Assembly (NCBI GenBank): GCA_903929795.1
Contig: CAIYWC010000037.1
Location: 62,001 to 126,000 of the forward strand
From: an uncultured Myxococcales bacterium
Lineage (GTDB): Bacteria; Myxococcota_A; UBA9042
Direction of reading: 5' to 3'
DNA length: 64,000 nucleotides
This document shows positions 25,676-34,807 of the stretch, piece after piece (position 1 is the stretch's first letter; every line of letters starts with the position of its first letter). The notes under the pieces are model-generated. The model ran no database searches. It was not told the origin of the DNA and was given only the letters and a program-made list of their open reading frames with translations. The position numbers were made by a program, and so were the translations under genes.

Positions 25676-27097
25676 TCATGCCGCCGATGCCCGCATGCTG
25701 GCCGCCAGCTCAGCCGCGAGCGCCGCCGGACCGGCGCCATGACTCCCCGCAACCAGCGTCCGCACGTCCAGCAGGACGCGAGCGCCGCGCACACGACCGA
25801 TGACGGGCACCGCCGCGGCCAGCAAGTGCGCCTGCAGTTGCGGACCACTCCAGCCGGCGCGCTCCAGCACCAGCGCCGAGGACGGCAGCCGCACCAACGG
25901 ATCCGTGCCGCCGCCCAGCTGCGCTTCGCACGCCTCGACCGCCACGTGCCAGGTCGGCGGCAGCTGCGCCTGCACGTGGTGCGCCAAATCCACCGCCAGC
26001 GCGGCAATCGCCTCGGCGCCCTGGCCCAGCGCCGCCAACACGGGCAAGTCGTCCGCCGCGCGACCCAGCAGATGCGTGCGCAGGACGTGCTCCAGCGCCG
26101 CGAGGGTCAGGCTGCCGACGCGCAGCGCCCGGGCCATCGGGTCCTGCGCCAGCTGTTGGACAAACGCGCGTTTGCCCACCACGATGCCCGCCTGCGGACC
26201 GCTGACCAGCTTGTCACCGGAAAACAGCACCAGATCAGCGCCTTGCTGCAGCACATCGGCTACCAGCGGCTCGCGATCGAACGCGCCGTGCACCGCCTGA
26301 TTGAGGCCAGCCAGCGCGCCCGACCCGACGTCCACCACCAGCGGCACATCGTGCGCGTGCGCCAGCGCCGCCAGCGCTGCCAGCTCCGGCGTTCGGGTGA
26401 AGCCGACCAGCGCGAAATTGCTGCGGTGCACCTGCAAAAGCGCGGCGATCTGCCGGTGCTTGTCGCGGGCCAGCGCCCGCTCATAGTCACGCAGGTGGGT
26501 GCGGTTGGTCGCGCCGACCTCCACCAGCGTCGCGCCCGCCGCGGTCATCACCTCCGGGATGCGAAAACCGCCACCAATTTCAACCAGTTCGCCGCGCGAT
26601 ACGACGACCTGCCGACCCGCCGCCAGCGCGTGCAGCGCCAGCAGGACCGCCGCCGCGCCGTTGTTCACCACCAGCGCGTCCTCGGCGCCCGTCAGCCAGC
26701 ACAGCAGCGCCGTCAGGTGATCCTGGCGCGCGCTCCGCCGGCCGTCGTCGAGCGAGAATTCCAGGTTGCAATAGCCGCGGGCCGCGTCGGCGATCGCCGC
26801 GATCGCGCCGGCCGAGAGCGGCGCCCGTCCGGCGTTCGTGTGCAGTAGGATCCCGGAACCATTTAGAATTCTTCGCAGGCTGGGCTGCCGGACCTGGGTC
26901 GCGCGCTGCTGGACGGCATCGGCAACGGCCGCCGCAACCGCCGCCGGGGTCGCCAGCGCGCCCGCCACCACCTGCGCGCGCACCACCGCGATGGCGTCGC
27001 GCGCCAGCGTGACCGCCAGCGACTCCGGCAAATCGGCGAGCGATGGCGTCCGGCGCAGCGTCTCGACCGCCGGCAAATGCCGCAGCAGTTGGCTCAT
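25676..27097 (-). CDS. selA: L-seryl-tRNA(Sec) selenium transferase
   Basis: A 473-residue PLP enzyme that converts Ser-tRNA(Sec) to Sec-tRNA(Sec) using selenophosphate. The length matches E. coli SelA. The PLP lysine is in SGDKLVSGPQAG at residue 296. The N-terminal tRNA-binding part and core (RRILNGSGILLHTNAGRAPLS, EFSLDDGRRSARQDH, LVVNNGAAAVLLALHAL, VEVGATNRTHLRDYE) are all recognisable. Its ATG overlaps the stop of the P-loop gene in ATGA. selB, selC and selD are not in this window, so the pathway must be completed elsewhere. Confidence 0.95.
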   Translation of the reverse strand: MSQLLRHLPAVETLRRTPSLADLPESLAVTLARDAIAVVRAQVVAGALATPAAVAAAVADAVQQRATQVRQPSLRRILNGSGILLHTNAGRAPLSAGAIAAIADAARGYCNLEFSLDDGRRSARQDHLTALLCWLTGAEDALVVNNGAAAVLLALHALAAGRQVVVSRGELVEIGGGFRIPEVMTAAGATLVEVGATNRTHLRDYERALARDKHRQIAALLQVHRSNFALVGFTRTPELAALAALAHAHDVPLVVDVGSGALAGLNQAVHGAFDREPLVADVLQQGADLVLFSGDKLVSGPQAGIVVGKRAFVQQLAQDPMARALRVGSLTLAALEHVLRTHLLGRAADDLPVLAALGQGAEAIAALAVDLAHHVQAQLPPTWHVAVEACEAQLGGGTDPLVRLPSSALVLERAGWSGPQLQAHLLAAAVPVIGRVRGARVLLDVRTLVAGSHGAGPAALAAELAASMRASAA

Positions 27098-28065
27098 ATT
27101 TCCCCCGGCTGGTTGGACAGACCGGCGACCACGTCGACGATCGGCACGTGCACGCCCTGCTGTGCGGCCCACTGCCGCACGTGATCCTGAAACGCGGCAG
27201 CCGACGACCCGTCCACCCGACGATCGGGCTGATGCGGGTTGGCCGTCAAGCACGCCAGCGGCCGCGTTTGCCGCGCGGTCAGGCGGATCCCCAAACGCGC
27301 CAGACGCGCATGGCCAGCCGCGCTCAGCAGCACCGCGCCTTGGCCCGCGACGCGGAGCACGGCCACGTCGGTCAGGTCCAGCTGTGCAAGCCGCGCGTCG
27401 GTCAGCCCACCGGCCACGTCGCGCGTCTGGGGCAGATCGCGATCCGCCGGGGTCGTCAGGGCACGCAGCGTCGCCACCGCATCCGTCAACGGCAGCACCG
27501 CGCCCACCGCGAGCACCAGGGCATCCAGCTCCGCCGCGTCCGCTGCCGCTTGCCGGTGATACGCGCCGTCGACGAGCAGCCGATCCGCGCCCGCCGCCCG
27601 CAGCGCCGCCAGCGCCTGGCGCAAGTGCCCGCGATGCGGCAGACCGCAGAGCAAGACGGGACCCGGGACGCGCGCCTCGGCCAGCACAGTCGCGCCCAGG
27701 CTGCTGGTCATGTCCAGCGTTTGCAACACCTTGAACCGACCCTGCGCGCCGTGAATCGCCTGGAGCGCGGTGACGACCAGCGCGCCTTTGGCCACGTCCA
27801 CGGCTGGTTTGGGCGTCGCAAGCCAGGCATCGCTCGCCTCCCCATCGACGCCGACCGAGCACAGCCCCGCGCGATCCTTGCGCCGTGCGAGCGCCGCGCT
27901 CAGCGCGTTCAGCGCGGTGGTTTTGCCGGCGTTCTTGCTGGCGCCGATGACGGCGACCGCCCGGTACCCGAGCTGCCACACGCAAGCGTCCATCGCGGCG
28001 ACACCCGAAGCGCTGACGAGCGCGGGACAAGACACGGAGCCAGTGAAAGGGAAATCGTTCGCCAA
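27094..28065 (-). CDS. P-loop NTPase translationally coupled to selA
   Basis: A 323-residue protein whose clear feature is a Walker A motif, VAVIGASKNAGKTT, at about residues 37-50. No EF-Tu-like G domain is present, so it is not SelB. The SKNAGKTT form recalls ATPases described as KamB-like reactivases of B12 aminomutases, but this is a memory-based resemblance and no aminomutase gene is nearby. I chose TTG28065 (GAGG 4 nt upstream); an ATG at 27993 would lose 24 residues. Repeat copy 3 lies just upstream and may supply its promoter. The stop overlaps the selA start. Confidence 0.6.
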   Translation of the reverse strand: MANDFPFTGSVSCPALVSASGVAAMDACVWQLGYRAVAVIGASKNAGKTTALNALSAALARRKDRAGLCSVGVDGEASDAWLATPKPAVDVAKGALVVTALQAIHGAQGRFKVLQTLDMTSSLGATVLAEARVPGPVLLCGLPHRGHLRQALAALRAAGADRLLVDGAYHRQAAADAAELDALVLAVGAVLPLTDAVATLRALTTPADRDLPQTRDVAGGLTDARLAQLDLTDVAVLRVAGQGAVLLSAAGHARLARLGIRLTARQTRPLACLTANPHQPDRRVDGSSAAAFQDHVRQWAAQQGVHVPIVDVVAGLSNQPGEI

Positions 28066-28100
28066 GATGCCTCAACGCCAGCGGCGCTCTGTGACCCGGT

Positions 28101-28209
28101 TCTACACGCTGACCAAATTTGCAGATGATAGCCGCCCGCCCCCCCGCGTGCCACCAGCGGCGCACGCTTGCGGTCCGAACCCGAAAGGCAACAGGTCTGC
28201 CCGACCAAT
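28101..28209 (+). repeat. Dispersed repeat, copy 3 (diverged)
   Basis: Aligns by eye with copy 2: TACACGCTGACC, the hairpin GCGTGCCACC...GCGCACGC, and the block GGCAACAGGTCTG. The hairpin stem GCGTGC/GCACGC is exactly kept. On the minus strand the end reads GGTCAGCGTGTAGAA, placing a -10-like GTAGAA about 36 nt before the P-loop gene. The remainder of the 226 bp gap shows nothing else I can support. Confidence 0.7.
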
Positions 28210-28291
28210 CGCGCCGTTCGACTGGGGTGAACCGGCGCAGCCAGAGCCGTCCCATTCGCTGCCGCAGCCCGCGCCGCGCGCGATCAGGCGC

Positions 28292-28729
28292 TCATTCCAG
28301 CCACTCGCTCGGCCCGTCGCCTTTGCACAGCTCACGCGCCTCGTCGGCCTGCGCGGCGATGTAGTACCACTGAATCACCAGTGCGCCGTTCTCGTCGACC
28401 TTGGACTTACAGCCGCCGATCCGGCCTTTGACCGAACACGCGGCGTCAGACCAGCTGGCGCCACTCGCCCGGCAGCGATCGCGCTCCAGCGCTTCTTGTT
28501 CAGAGTCCGGCGGATTCAAGAAATCCTGACAGATCATCGGCGCGCCGTCCGTGTTGTTGATCTGGCAACTGCCGGTCAGGCGCGCGTTTGACTGCGAAGC
28601 CAGCGCGACTTCCTTGGAGCGGCCAACAACGTGACCTTTGCCCGCCACCGACGCAGCGCCGCATCCGCACAATCCGATCGCCAGCGCACAGCTGAACCGC
28701 AAGAACTGCCCGCGACACATGAGCTTCAT
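28292..28729 (-). CDS. Small Cys-containing lipoprotein of unknown function
   Basis: A 145-residue protein from ATG28729 (GAGGA 8 nt upstream). Signal peptide with lipobox IGLCGC near residues 18-23, then a soluble domain with about six Cys residues (SCQINNTDGAPMICQDF, CRASG, AACSVKGRIGGCKSK, LCKG). I do not recognise a family. It is transcribed toward the P-loop/selA pair but separated by repeat copy 3, and it is divergent from the ABC exporter. Confidence 0.72.
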   Translation of the reverse strand: MKLMCRGQFLRFSCALAIGLCGCGAASVAGKGHVVGRSKEVALASQSNARLTGSCQINNTDGAPMICQDFLNPPDSEQEALERDRCRASGASWSDAACSVKGRIGGCKSKVDENGALVIQWYYIAAQADEARELCKGDGPSEWLE

Positions 28730-28795
28730 GACCAAGTCCTCGCCCCGGCTGGCGGAGGCATCAACGCAAACCAGCCGTTCACAAGGTAGCAGGAA

Positions 28796-30739
28796 ATGGC
28801 CGACGTACAGGGGGCTTGGTCGGCGCCCGTTGCCAAATCGGCCGCGCCGGGTACAGTCGCGCCCGCGCCCGCCTCCGCCGGGCTGGCCGCTGCCATGATC
28901 CGCCAGTTCCTCGATCGCTACGCCCGACGCTATGCGCTGATTTACATCGCCGGCTTGGGCTTTTTGGTCGCAACAATCGGCCTGACCGTCGCAATTCCCA
29001 CGCTGCAAAAGCAGGTCTTTGACACGCTGACGGCGCTCGAGAGCATCCGCCAACTGTTGCCGTTCGACGCGCTGGTGCCCGCGCTCGGTCCCGCGCAAGC
29101 GCTGACCATGGCGACGGTTCGTCCGCTTGTCTGGCTGATCGCCGGCGCGGCGGTGCTGGTCATTTTTGTCCGCACGCTCTCGCGCATCCTGTTTTTCAAC
29201 CCTGGCCGCGCAATCGAATTTCGCCTCCGCAACGACATGCTGCAGCGCCTGCTCGGGATGTCCCCGCAATTCTTCAAGTTCTGGAGTATCGGCGACATCA
29301 TGGCGCGCGCGGGCGACGACGTGACTTTTGTCCGCGCGTTGGTCGGCTTCGCGGCGATCATGGTGCTCAACATCGTGGTGGCGTCGAGCTGGGCGATGGT
29401 CCGGATGGTGCGCACGGACGCGTGGCTGACGCTGTACTGCGTGCTGCCGCTGCTGGTGTCGGTCGTGGCGCTGCGGCTCGGCGTGGCGCGGACTTTTGGC
29501 ATGATGGGCGAGACGCAAAAGGCCTTGGGCCGCCTGAGCAATACGGTGCTCGAGACGTACAAGGGCATCAACGTGGTGCAGGGCGCGGCGGCGGAGAGCG
29601 CATTTCTCGCCAAGTTCGACGTCGACAACGACGCGTTCACCGCGCTGAACCTGCGCGTCGTCGCGATCCGCACGTTTCTGATGCCGATCGTCGCCGTGGT
29701 GGGCAACATCTGTATCTTCTTTCTGCTTCTGATCGGCGGCCAGCATGTCGCGCAAGGCCGCATGACGCTGGGCGACGTCGCAGCCTACGCGTCCTACGTG
29801 GCGATCCTTGTAGGCGCGCTGGCGAGTGGCGGCTGGGTCATCGGCGTGCTGCAGCGCGGCGTGGTGTCGCTGCGACGCGTGTGGAATGTTATTGAATTAA
29901 CGACAGATTTGCCGATTGGCGATGTCGCGCTTCCGACCGGTGGCCGCGGCATCCACCTGCACATCCAGAACCTGAGCTACCGCCATCCGGACGCTGCGCA
30001 GAACGCGCCGCTGGTGCTCGATAGCCTGACGCTGGACCTGGCGCCGGGGCACGTGCTGGGCGTCTACGGCGCCGTGGGCGCAGGCAAGTCGACGCTGGTG
30101 TCCCTGCTGGCGCGGCTGCACCTGCCGCCGCGGGGGACGGTGACGCTGGACGGCGTGGACCTGCTGGACGTGGCGCGCGACGACCTGCGCCGCGCGGTGG
30201 CGATCGTTCCACAGGACGCGTTCTTGTTCTCGCGGTCGGTGCGGGAAAACATCGGCTACATCGACCGCGTGGCAGACATCGACGACGCGCGGGTGCAAGC
30301 GGCGGTGCAAAAAGCTTGTCTGCAAGGCGATCTGGAGCGGCTGCCCCAGGGTCTGGCGACGATCGTCGGCGAGCGCGGCCAGACCCTTTCAGGTGGCCAG
30401 CGGCAGCGCGTGCAGCTGGCCCGCGCATTCTACCGCGGCTACCGGCTGCTGGTGCTGGACGACGTGCTGTCGGCTGTGGATCACGACACGGAGGCCAAGC
30501 TGCTGGCGGCGATCCAGGCGGACATCGCGGCGAAAGGCACCAGCGCGATCCTGATCTCGCACCGTCTGTCCGCGCTGGCGGCGGCGGACGAAATCGTCGT
30601 GCTGGACGCTGGCAGGGTGGCTGAGCGCGGCACGCATGCGCAGCTGCTGGCGGGCGCGGGGACGTATGCGCGCGTGTGGGCGGCGCAGTCGGCGGAAGGC
30701 GACGAGGCGGTTCAGCCTTTGGCTGCGGCCTCAGCGTAG
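28796..30739 (+). CDS. ABC exporter half-transporter (fused membrane and ATPase domains)
   Basis: A 647-residue type IV ABC exporter: six membrane helices (about residues 40-350), then the nucleotide-binding domain with Walker A GAVGAGKST, Q-loop VPQDAF, signature LSGGQRQRVQLARAF, Walker B LLVLDDVLSAVD and the H-loop ISHRLS. The catalytic Glu after Walker B is replaced by Asp, as in the degenerate site of some heterodimeric exporters, yet no partner gene is adjacent. The substrate is unknown. The start ATG28796 follows AGGA closely; a downstream Met (near residue 34) is possible. The end overlaps the convergent NMO gene by 28 bp. Confidence 0.87.
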   Translation: MADVQGAWSAPVAKSAAPGTVAPAPASAGLAAAMIRQFLDRYARRYALIYIAGLGFLVATIGLTVAIPTLQKQVFDTLTALESIRQLLPFDALVPALGPAQALTMATVRPLVWLIAGAAVLVIFVRTLSRILFFNPGRAIEFRLRNDMLQRLLGMSPQFFKFWSIGDIMARAGDDVTFVRALVGFAAIMVLNIVVASSWAMVRMVRTDAWLTLYCVLPLLVSVVALRLGVARTFGMMGETQKALGRLSNTVLETYKGINVVQGAAAESAFLAKFDVDNDAFTALNLRVVAIRTFLMPIVAVVGNICIFFLLLIGGQHVAQGRMTLGDVAAYASYVAILVGALASGGWVIGVLQRGVVSLRRVWNVIELTTDLPIGDVALPTGGRGIHLHIQNLSYRHPDAAQNAPLVLDSLTLDLAPGHVLGVYGAVGAGKSTLVSLLARLHLPPRGTVTLDGVDLLDVARDDLRRAVAIVPQDAFLFSRSVRENIGYIDRVADIDDARVQAAVQKACLQGDLERLPQGLATIVGERGQTLSGGQRQRVQLARAFYRGYRLLVLDDVLSAVDHDTEAKLLAAIQADIAAKGTSAILISHRLSALAAADEIVVLDAGRVAERGTHAQLLAGAGTYARVWAAQSAEGDEAVQPLAAASA

Positions 30740-31695
30740 CGCCGCACGATCTCGCCGGCCGGCTCCACTTTCTCGATGCCCTGCACGGACTTGCCGGCTT
30801 GGAAATACTCCTGATACGCCGACCCGCGGTTCTGCGCCTCGCGCAGCTTCCACGCCGACTGCAGCGAGTAGAACATCCGCATGTAGTGCTTGGTCCGCGG
30901 ATTCTTGAGCAAAATCCGCGCCAACGGCCCAGCCTTGGTGCCGACCTTGCGAATGTACGGCGTCTGGATGACCGACACCGGCACGCCCGAGAGCTTGTCC
31001 GTCAGCACAATGTCGGCCGCTTGTGCCTTGAGAATCGCGGCCTTGTAATCGGCGTGCGCCTTGCACTCGGTCGTCGCGATGAAGCGCGTGCCCAGCTGTG
31101 CGCCGGCGTAGCCCATCCTCAACACGTCGACAAAAGCCTGCTCATCGCCGATGCCGCCCGCCGCGACGACCGGCAGCCCCAGGTCGCCCAGCTCCGCCAG
31201 CAGCTCCTGCGGCGATTTCTGGCCCGCGTGACCGCCCGCGCGGTTGTTCACGGCGATCAAGCCGTGCACGCCGGCCTTTTTGGCGATCAGCGCCCATTTT
31301 CGCTCCGTGATGTCGTGGTAAACGATGCCGCCAAACGGCGTGACGCGATCGACGATCCACTTGGGATTGCCCAATGATGTCACAAAGAACCGCACGCCTT
31401 CGTCGAGCGCAATGTCGAGCCAATTGCTCATGCGCTCCAGGTAGACCTTGGACGATTTCTCGGTCAGGACGTTCATGCCGATCGGCTTGTCGGTCACGGA
31501 GCGGATCGCGCGCAGCGCCTCGCGGAAGTCCTGCTTGCCGACAAACGTCAAGGAAATCGGCTGGATGATGCCGATGCCGCCGGCGGCGGACACGGCGGCG
31601 ACAAGCTCCCAGTTGCTGCACGGGTACATGGCGCCGCAGATCAGCGGGACCTCGATTTTCGCGTCGCGGGTCAGCGCAGTTTCAAGGGCAGTCAT
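30712..31695 (-). CDS. Nitronate monooxygenase-family flavoprotein
   Basis: A 327-residue TIM-barrel FMN enzyme of the nitronate monooxygenase (2-nitropropane dioxygenase) family. Typical elements are GAMYPCSNWELVAAVSAAGGIGIIQ, the catalytic-His region NNRAGGHAG, LPVVAAGGIGDEQAF and GAQLGTRFIATTE. It oxidises nitronates or acts as a related flavin oxidoreductase in the cytosol. Its ATG overlaps the bioA stop in ATGA, so it is the last gene of the biotin operon, although it has no known step in biotin synthesis. Confidence 0.86.
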   Translation of the reverse strand: MTALETALTRDAKIEVPLICGAMYPCSNWELVAAVSAAGGIGIIQPISLTFVGKQDFREALRAIRSVTDKPIGMNVLTEKSSKVYLERMSNWLDIALDEGVRFFVTSLGNPKWIVDRVTPFGGIVYHDITERKWALIAKKAGVHGLIAVNNRAGGHAGQKSPQELLAELGDLGLPVVAAGGIGDEQAFVDVLRMGYAGAQLGTRFIATTECKAHADYKAAILKAQAADIVLTDKLSGVPVSVIQTPYIRKVGTKAGPLARILLKNPRTKHYMRMFYSLQSAWKLREAQNRGSAYQEYFQAGKSVQGIEKVEPAGEIVRRYAEAAAKG

Positions 31696-33035
31696 GGCGA
31701 ATTCTCCACATCAGGGGCGACAATTGTGCCAGATTGCGCCGTCGCCGTCACCGCGTCGGCGATGACCTGCCACGCGCGCCGGACGTCCGCCAGCACCGAG
31801 CCCAGCGGCGGCAGCGTGTAAATCACCGGGCCCAGCGGCCGAATCAGCACGCCTTGGCGCAAGCACAAATCGCGAATCTTCCGGGACTTTTCGGCGTCGT
31901 GATAGCCGCCGCCCGCCAGCTCCAGCACGCCAATGCCACCCAGCCAGCGCACCGACTGCACGCCCGGCAACGCGCGCAGCGGCGGCAGGATCCCGGCGTA
32001 AAGCGCATGGAGCGCGCGGGCTTTGTCGACCAGCTGCTCGTCGTCCGCCACGCGCATGCTCGCCAGCGCGGCCGCGCACGCGATCGGATTGGCGGTGAAG
32101 CTGTGGCCGTGCAGCAGCGCGCTCCGGGCATCCTTGCCCAGAAAAACTGTGTAAATTTCTTCTGTTGCCAGCGTCGCCGCCAGCGGCAGCGTGCCGCCCG
32201 TCAGGCCCTTGGCCAGGCACAGCAGATCGGGGGACAAGTCACCGTGTTCACAGGCAAAAAGTCGGCCAGTGCGGCCAAAGCCGGTCATCACCTCGTCGGC
32301 AATCACAAGCCCGCCATGCGCCCGCACACGCGCCGCCAGCGCTGCCAAAAACGCCGGTGGATACAAGCGCATCCCACCCGCGCCCTGCACCAGCGGCTCG
32401 ACGATGACGGCGGCCAGCGCCTCGCCGCACGCCAGCAACTGCCGGTCCAGCGCGGCGAGCGCCGGCGCCAAATCGATGTCCGCCGCCAGCGGATCGCCAT
32501 CCACCGTCGGTACCGCGACACGCGTGACGGGCCAGAGCAGCGGCGCGAACGGCCCGGCAAAATCCGCGGGATCGCCGACCGACATCGCGCCAAAAGTGTC
32601 GCCGTGGTAGCCCGACTCCAGCGCCAGAAAGCGCGTGCGCTGCGGCTGGCCATTTTGCGCGTGAAACTGCACGGCCATCTTCAGCGCGACTTCCACGGCG
32701 GTCGAGCCGTCGTCTGAGTAGAACACGCGGGCAAGGCCCAACGGCGCGCGTTCAATCAGCTTTTCTGCCAATTCCACCGCGCCCGGATGCGTGCAGCCGG
32801 CAAACAGCACGTGGTCGAGCCGCGCGGCTTGGTCCGCGATCGCCGCGACGAGGCGCGGATGGCTATGGCCGATCAGGCAGGTCCACCAGGAGCTGATGGC
32901 GTCAAAAACCCGAGTTCCATCCGCAAGTTGCAGCCAGGATCCCGCGGCGCTGACGACGGCCAACGGCGGATCGGCGGTCGCGGCCTGGGTGAACGGGTGC
33001 CAGACAACGGCGCGATCGCGATCGGCAAGGCTCAT
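31692..33035 (-). CDS. bioA: Adenosylmethionine-8-amino-7-oxononanoate aminotransferase
   Basis: A 447-residue class III PLP aminotransferase converting KAPA to DAPA with SAM as amino donor. BioA features are WHPFTQ near the N-terminus, SSWWTCLIGHSHP, GSTAVEVALKMA, ESGYHGDTFGAMSVGD, IADEVMTGFGRTG and the PLP lysine in CLAKGLTGG. The WHPFT and SWW blocks separate it from other class III enzymes. It overlaps bioD upstream and the NMO gene downstream by 4 nt each. Confidence 0.95.
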   Translation of the reverse strand: MSLADRDRAVVWHPFTQAATADPPLAVVSAAGSWLQLADGTRVFDAISSWWTCLIGHSHPRLVAAIADQAARLDHVLFAGCTHPGAVELAEKLIERAPLGLARVFYSDDGSTAVEVALKMAVQFHAQNGQPQRTRFLALESGYHGDTFGAMSVGDPADFAGPFAPLLWPVTRVAVPTVDGDPLAADIDLAPALAALDRQLLACGEALAAVIVEPLVQGAGGMRLYPPAFLAALAARVRAHGGLVIADEVMTGFGRTGRLFACEHGDLSPDLLCLAKGLTGGTLPLAATLATEEIYTVFLGKDARSALLHGHSFTANPIACAAALASMRVADDEQLVDKARALHALYAGILPPLRALPGVQSVRWLGGIGVLELAGGGYHDAEKSRKIRDLCLRQGVLIRPLGPVIYTLPPLGSVLADVRRAWQVIADAVTATAQSGTIVAPDVENSP

Positions 33036-33679
33036 GGCAGTCGCTCCAGCAGCGCCAACCGCAGGCGCGCGCCCTGGCCGTCCAGCGGCGTGTCGGGTGC
33101 CCAGGTCGGCAGGCGGCCCAGGACGGGCAAAACCGCGTGCTGCGCCAGCGCGGAGACAAGCGACGGGTCGTCGTCGCCGGACAGCACAAAACCCAGCGCC
33201 GGCAGGCCCGCGGCGCCCAACGCCCGCTCCGTGAGCAGCGCATGGTTGATCGCGCCCAGCTTGACCCGCACGACGACAAGCACCGGCAGCGCCAGCGCGC
33301 GGGCCAGATCCAGCATGGTCTCGCGGTCGTTCAGCGGGGTCAGCAGGCCGCCCGCGCCTTCCACCACCGCAAACGTGTCCCCGGCGAACAGGTCCACCGC
33401 CTGCCGGCGCAGCGCCGCAAGCGCGATACGCGTGTGCGCCTGGCTGGCGGCAAAGTGCGGGCTCACCGGCGGATCGAACCGCAGGCCGACGTCCGGCGCC
33501 CGGTCCGCAGCCAGCCGCGCCAGCTGGACGACGGTCGCCGTGTCGCCGGGATCCGTTGCCAGCCCCGTCTGCACCGGCTTCCAGTAGCGCCAGGTCGGCG
33601 GCGCGCCCGCCAGCAGCGCGGCACAGACCAGCGTCTTGCCGGCGTCCGTGTCGGTTCCCGTGACAAAAATCCCGCGCAT
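33032..33679 (-). CDS. bioD: Dethiobiotin synthetase
   Basis: A 215-residue P-loop ligase that closes the ureido ring of dethiobiotin from DAPA, CO2 and ATP. The N-terminus FVTGTDTDAGKT is the family Walker A. YWKPVQTG and VVEGAGGLLTPLND are also diagnostic. The start directly follows the bioF stop and the end overlaps bioA, as in a compact operon. Confidence 0.95.
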   Translation of the reverse strand: MRGIFVTGTDTDAGKTLVCAALLAGAPPTWRYWKPVQTGLATDPGDTATVVQLARLAADRAPDVGLRFDPPVSPHFAASQAHTRIALAALRRQAVDLFAGDTFAVVEGAGGLLTPLNDRETMLDLARALALPVLVVVRVKLGAINHALLTERALGAAGLPALGFVLSGDDDPSLVSALAQHAVLPVLGRLPTWAPDTPLDGQGARLRLALLERLP

Positions 33680-34807
33680 TCAGGCCTTTGCGTGACAGAT
33701 CACGCGATCTGCCAGCCGGTGAAGGTCAGCCAGCGGCAGCGGCGCCCGCACGACCAACCGCAGCCGCGCCGTGCCCGACGGCACAGTCGGCGGCCGCACG
33801 GCGCGGGCGTCAAAGCCATCCGCGCGCAGCGTCTGCGCCACCGCGAGCGCGCGATCCGGCGTACCGAGCACAACCGGCACGATGCACGAGGCGCTGCCGT
33901 CCAGGTCCAGGCCCGCCGCGCCCAGCGTGTCGCGCAGCCACTGCGCCTTGGCGTGCAGCGCCGTCACCAGCCCGTGGTCCGCGCGCAGCCGCGCCAGCAC
34001 CGCCAGCAGGCCTCCGACCACCGCGGGCGGCACGGCGGTCGAATACACGAAGCTGCGCGCGTGGTTGAGCAGGTGCTGAATCAGCGGCTCCGGCCCGGCG
34101 ATCCACGCGCCGCTGACGCCCAGTGCCTTGCCACCCGTGTGCAGGGTGCACAGCACCTGCGCGTGCAGCCCCAGCTCCGCCACGCGGCCCGCGCCGTCTG
34201 GCCCGTACAGCCCGGTCGCGTGCGCCTCGTCCACCACGACAAGCGCGTCATGTGCCGCCGCCAGCGCGCAAATCTGCGTCAAATCAGCTAGTTGGCCAGA
34301 CATCGACTGCACCGACTCCACCGCGACAAAGGCCGGGCCGGTGCGCGGCTGCCGCAGCAAGTGCGCCAAGTCGTGCGTGTCCCGAAAGACGGCGCGGCGG
34401 GCCTTGCTGAGCCGCAGGCCGTCGATGATGCTGGCGTGGTTGGCGGGATGGGAGAAGACGACCGCGTCCTGGCCGGCCAGCGCGGGCCAGAGCCCGGTGT
34501 TGGCCGCCCAGCCGGAGCTGAACAGGAGCGCGGCCTCGCGCTGGCACAAGGCCGCAAGCGCGCGTTCCGCCTGCGCGTGGATCGCCAGATGACCGCGCAA
34601 CAGCCGCGCAGCACCCGCACCGGCGCCATGGGATCGGACAAAATCCGCTGTCTCTGCAGCGAGTTGTGGATCATCCGCGTAGCCGAGATAATCGTTCGAC
34701 GTCACATCGATGCCCGCCGGCAACGCCAGCGTCCGCAGCAGGCCAGCGGCGCGCCGCGTCGCCAAACCCGCGTCGAGTTGCGCCACAAAGCGCGCCTGAG
34801 CCGTCAT
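33680..34807 (-). CDS. bioF: 8-amino-7-oxononanoate synthase
   Basis: A 375-residue alpha-oxoamine synthase joining pimeloyl-ACP/CoA and L-alanine to make KAPA. Seen are the SNDYLGYADDP block, GAGAARLLRGHLAIHAQAE, VVVDEAHATGLYGPDGAG and the PLP lysine in TLHTGGKALGVSG. Overlaps bioB by 4 nt. No bioC, bioH or bioW for pimelate supply is in the window. Confidence 0.94.
   Translation of the reverse strand: MTAQARFVAQLDAGLATRRAAGLLRTLALPAGIDVTSNDYLGYADDPQLAAETADFVRSHGAGAGAARLLRGHLAIHAQAERALAALCQREAALLFSSGWAANTGLWPALAGQDAVVFSHPANHASIIDGLRLSKARRAVFRDTHDLAHLLRQPRTGPAFVAVESVQSMSGQLADLTQICALAAAHDALVVVDEAHATGLYGPDGAGRVAELGLHAQVLCTLHTGGKALGVSGAWIAGPEPLIQHLLNHARSFVYSTAVPPAVVGGLLAVLARLRADHGLVTALHAKAQWLRDTLGAAGLDLDGSASCIVPVVLGTPDRALAVAQTLRADGFDARAVRPPTVPSGTARLRLVVRAPLPLADLHRLADRVICHAKA

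Noticed and set aside
27094-28065. selB
   Set aside because: Only a Walker A motif of the SKNAGKTT type; no EF-Tu-like G domain motifs and no winged-helix tail.
25676-28255. One 859-codon frame running from upstream of the P-loop gene through selA
   Set aside because: Its first part is an out-of-frame Arg/Gly/Ala-rich shadow of the P-loop gene; the real selA starts at 27097.
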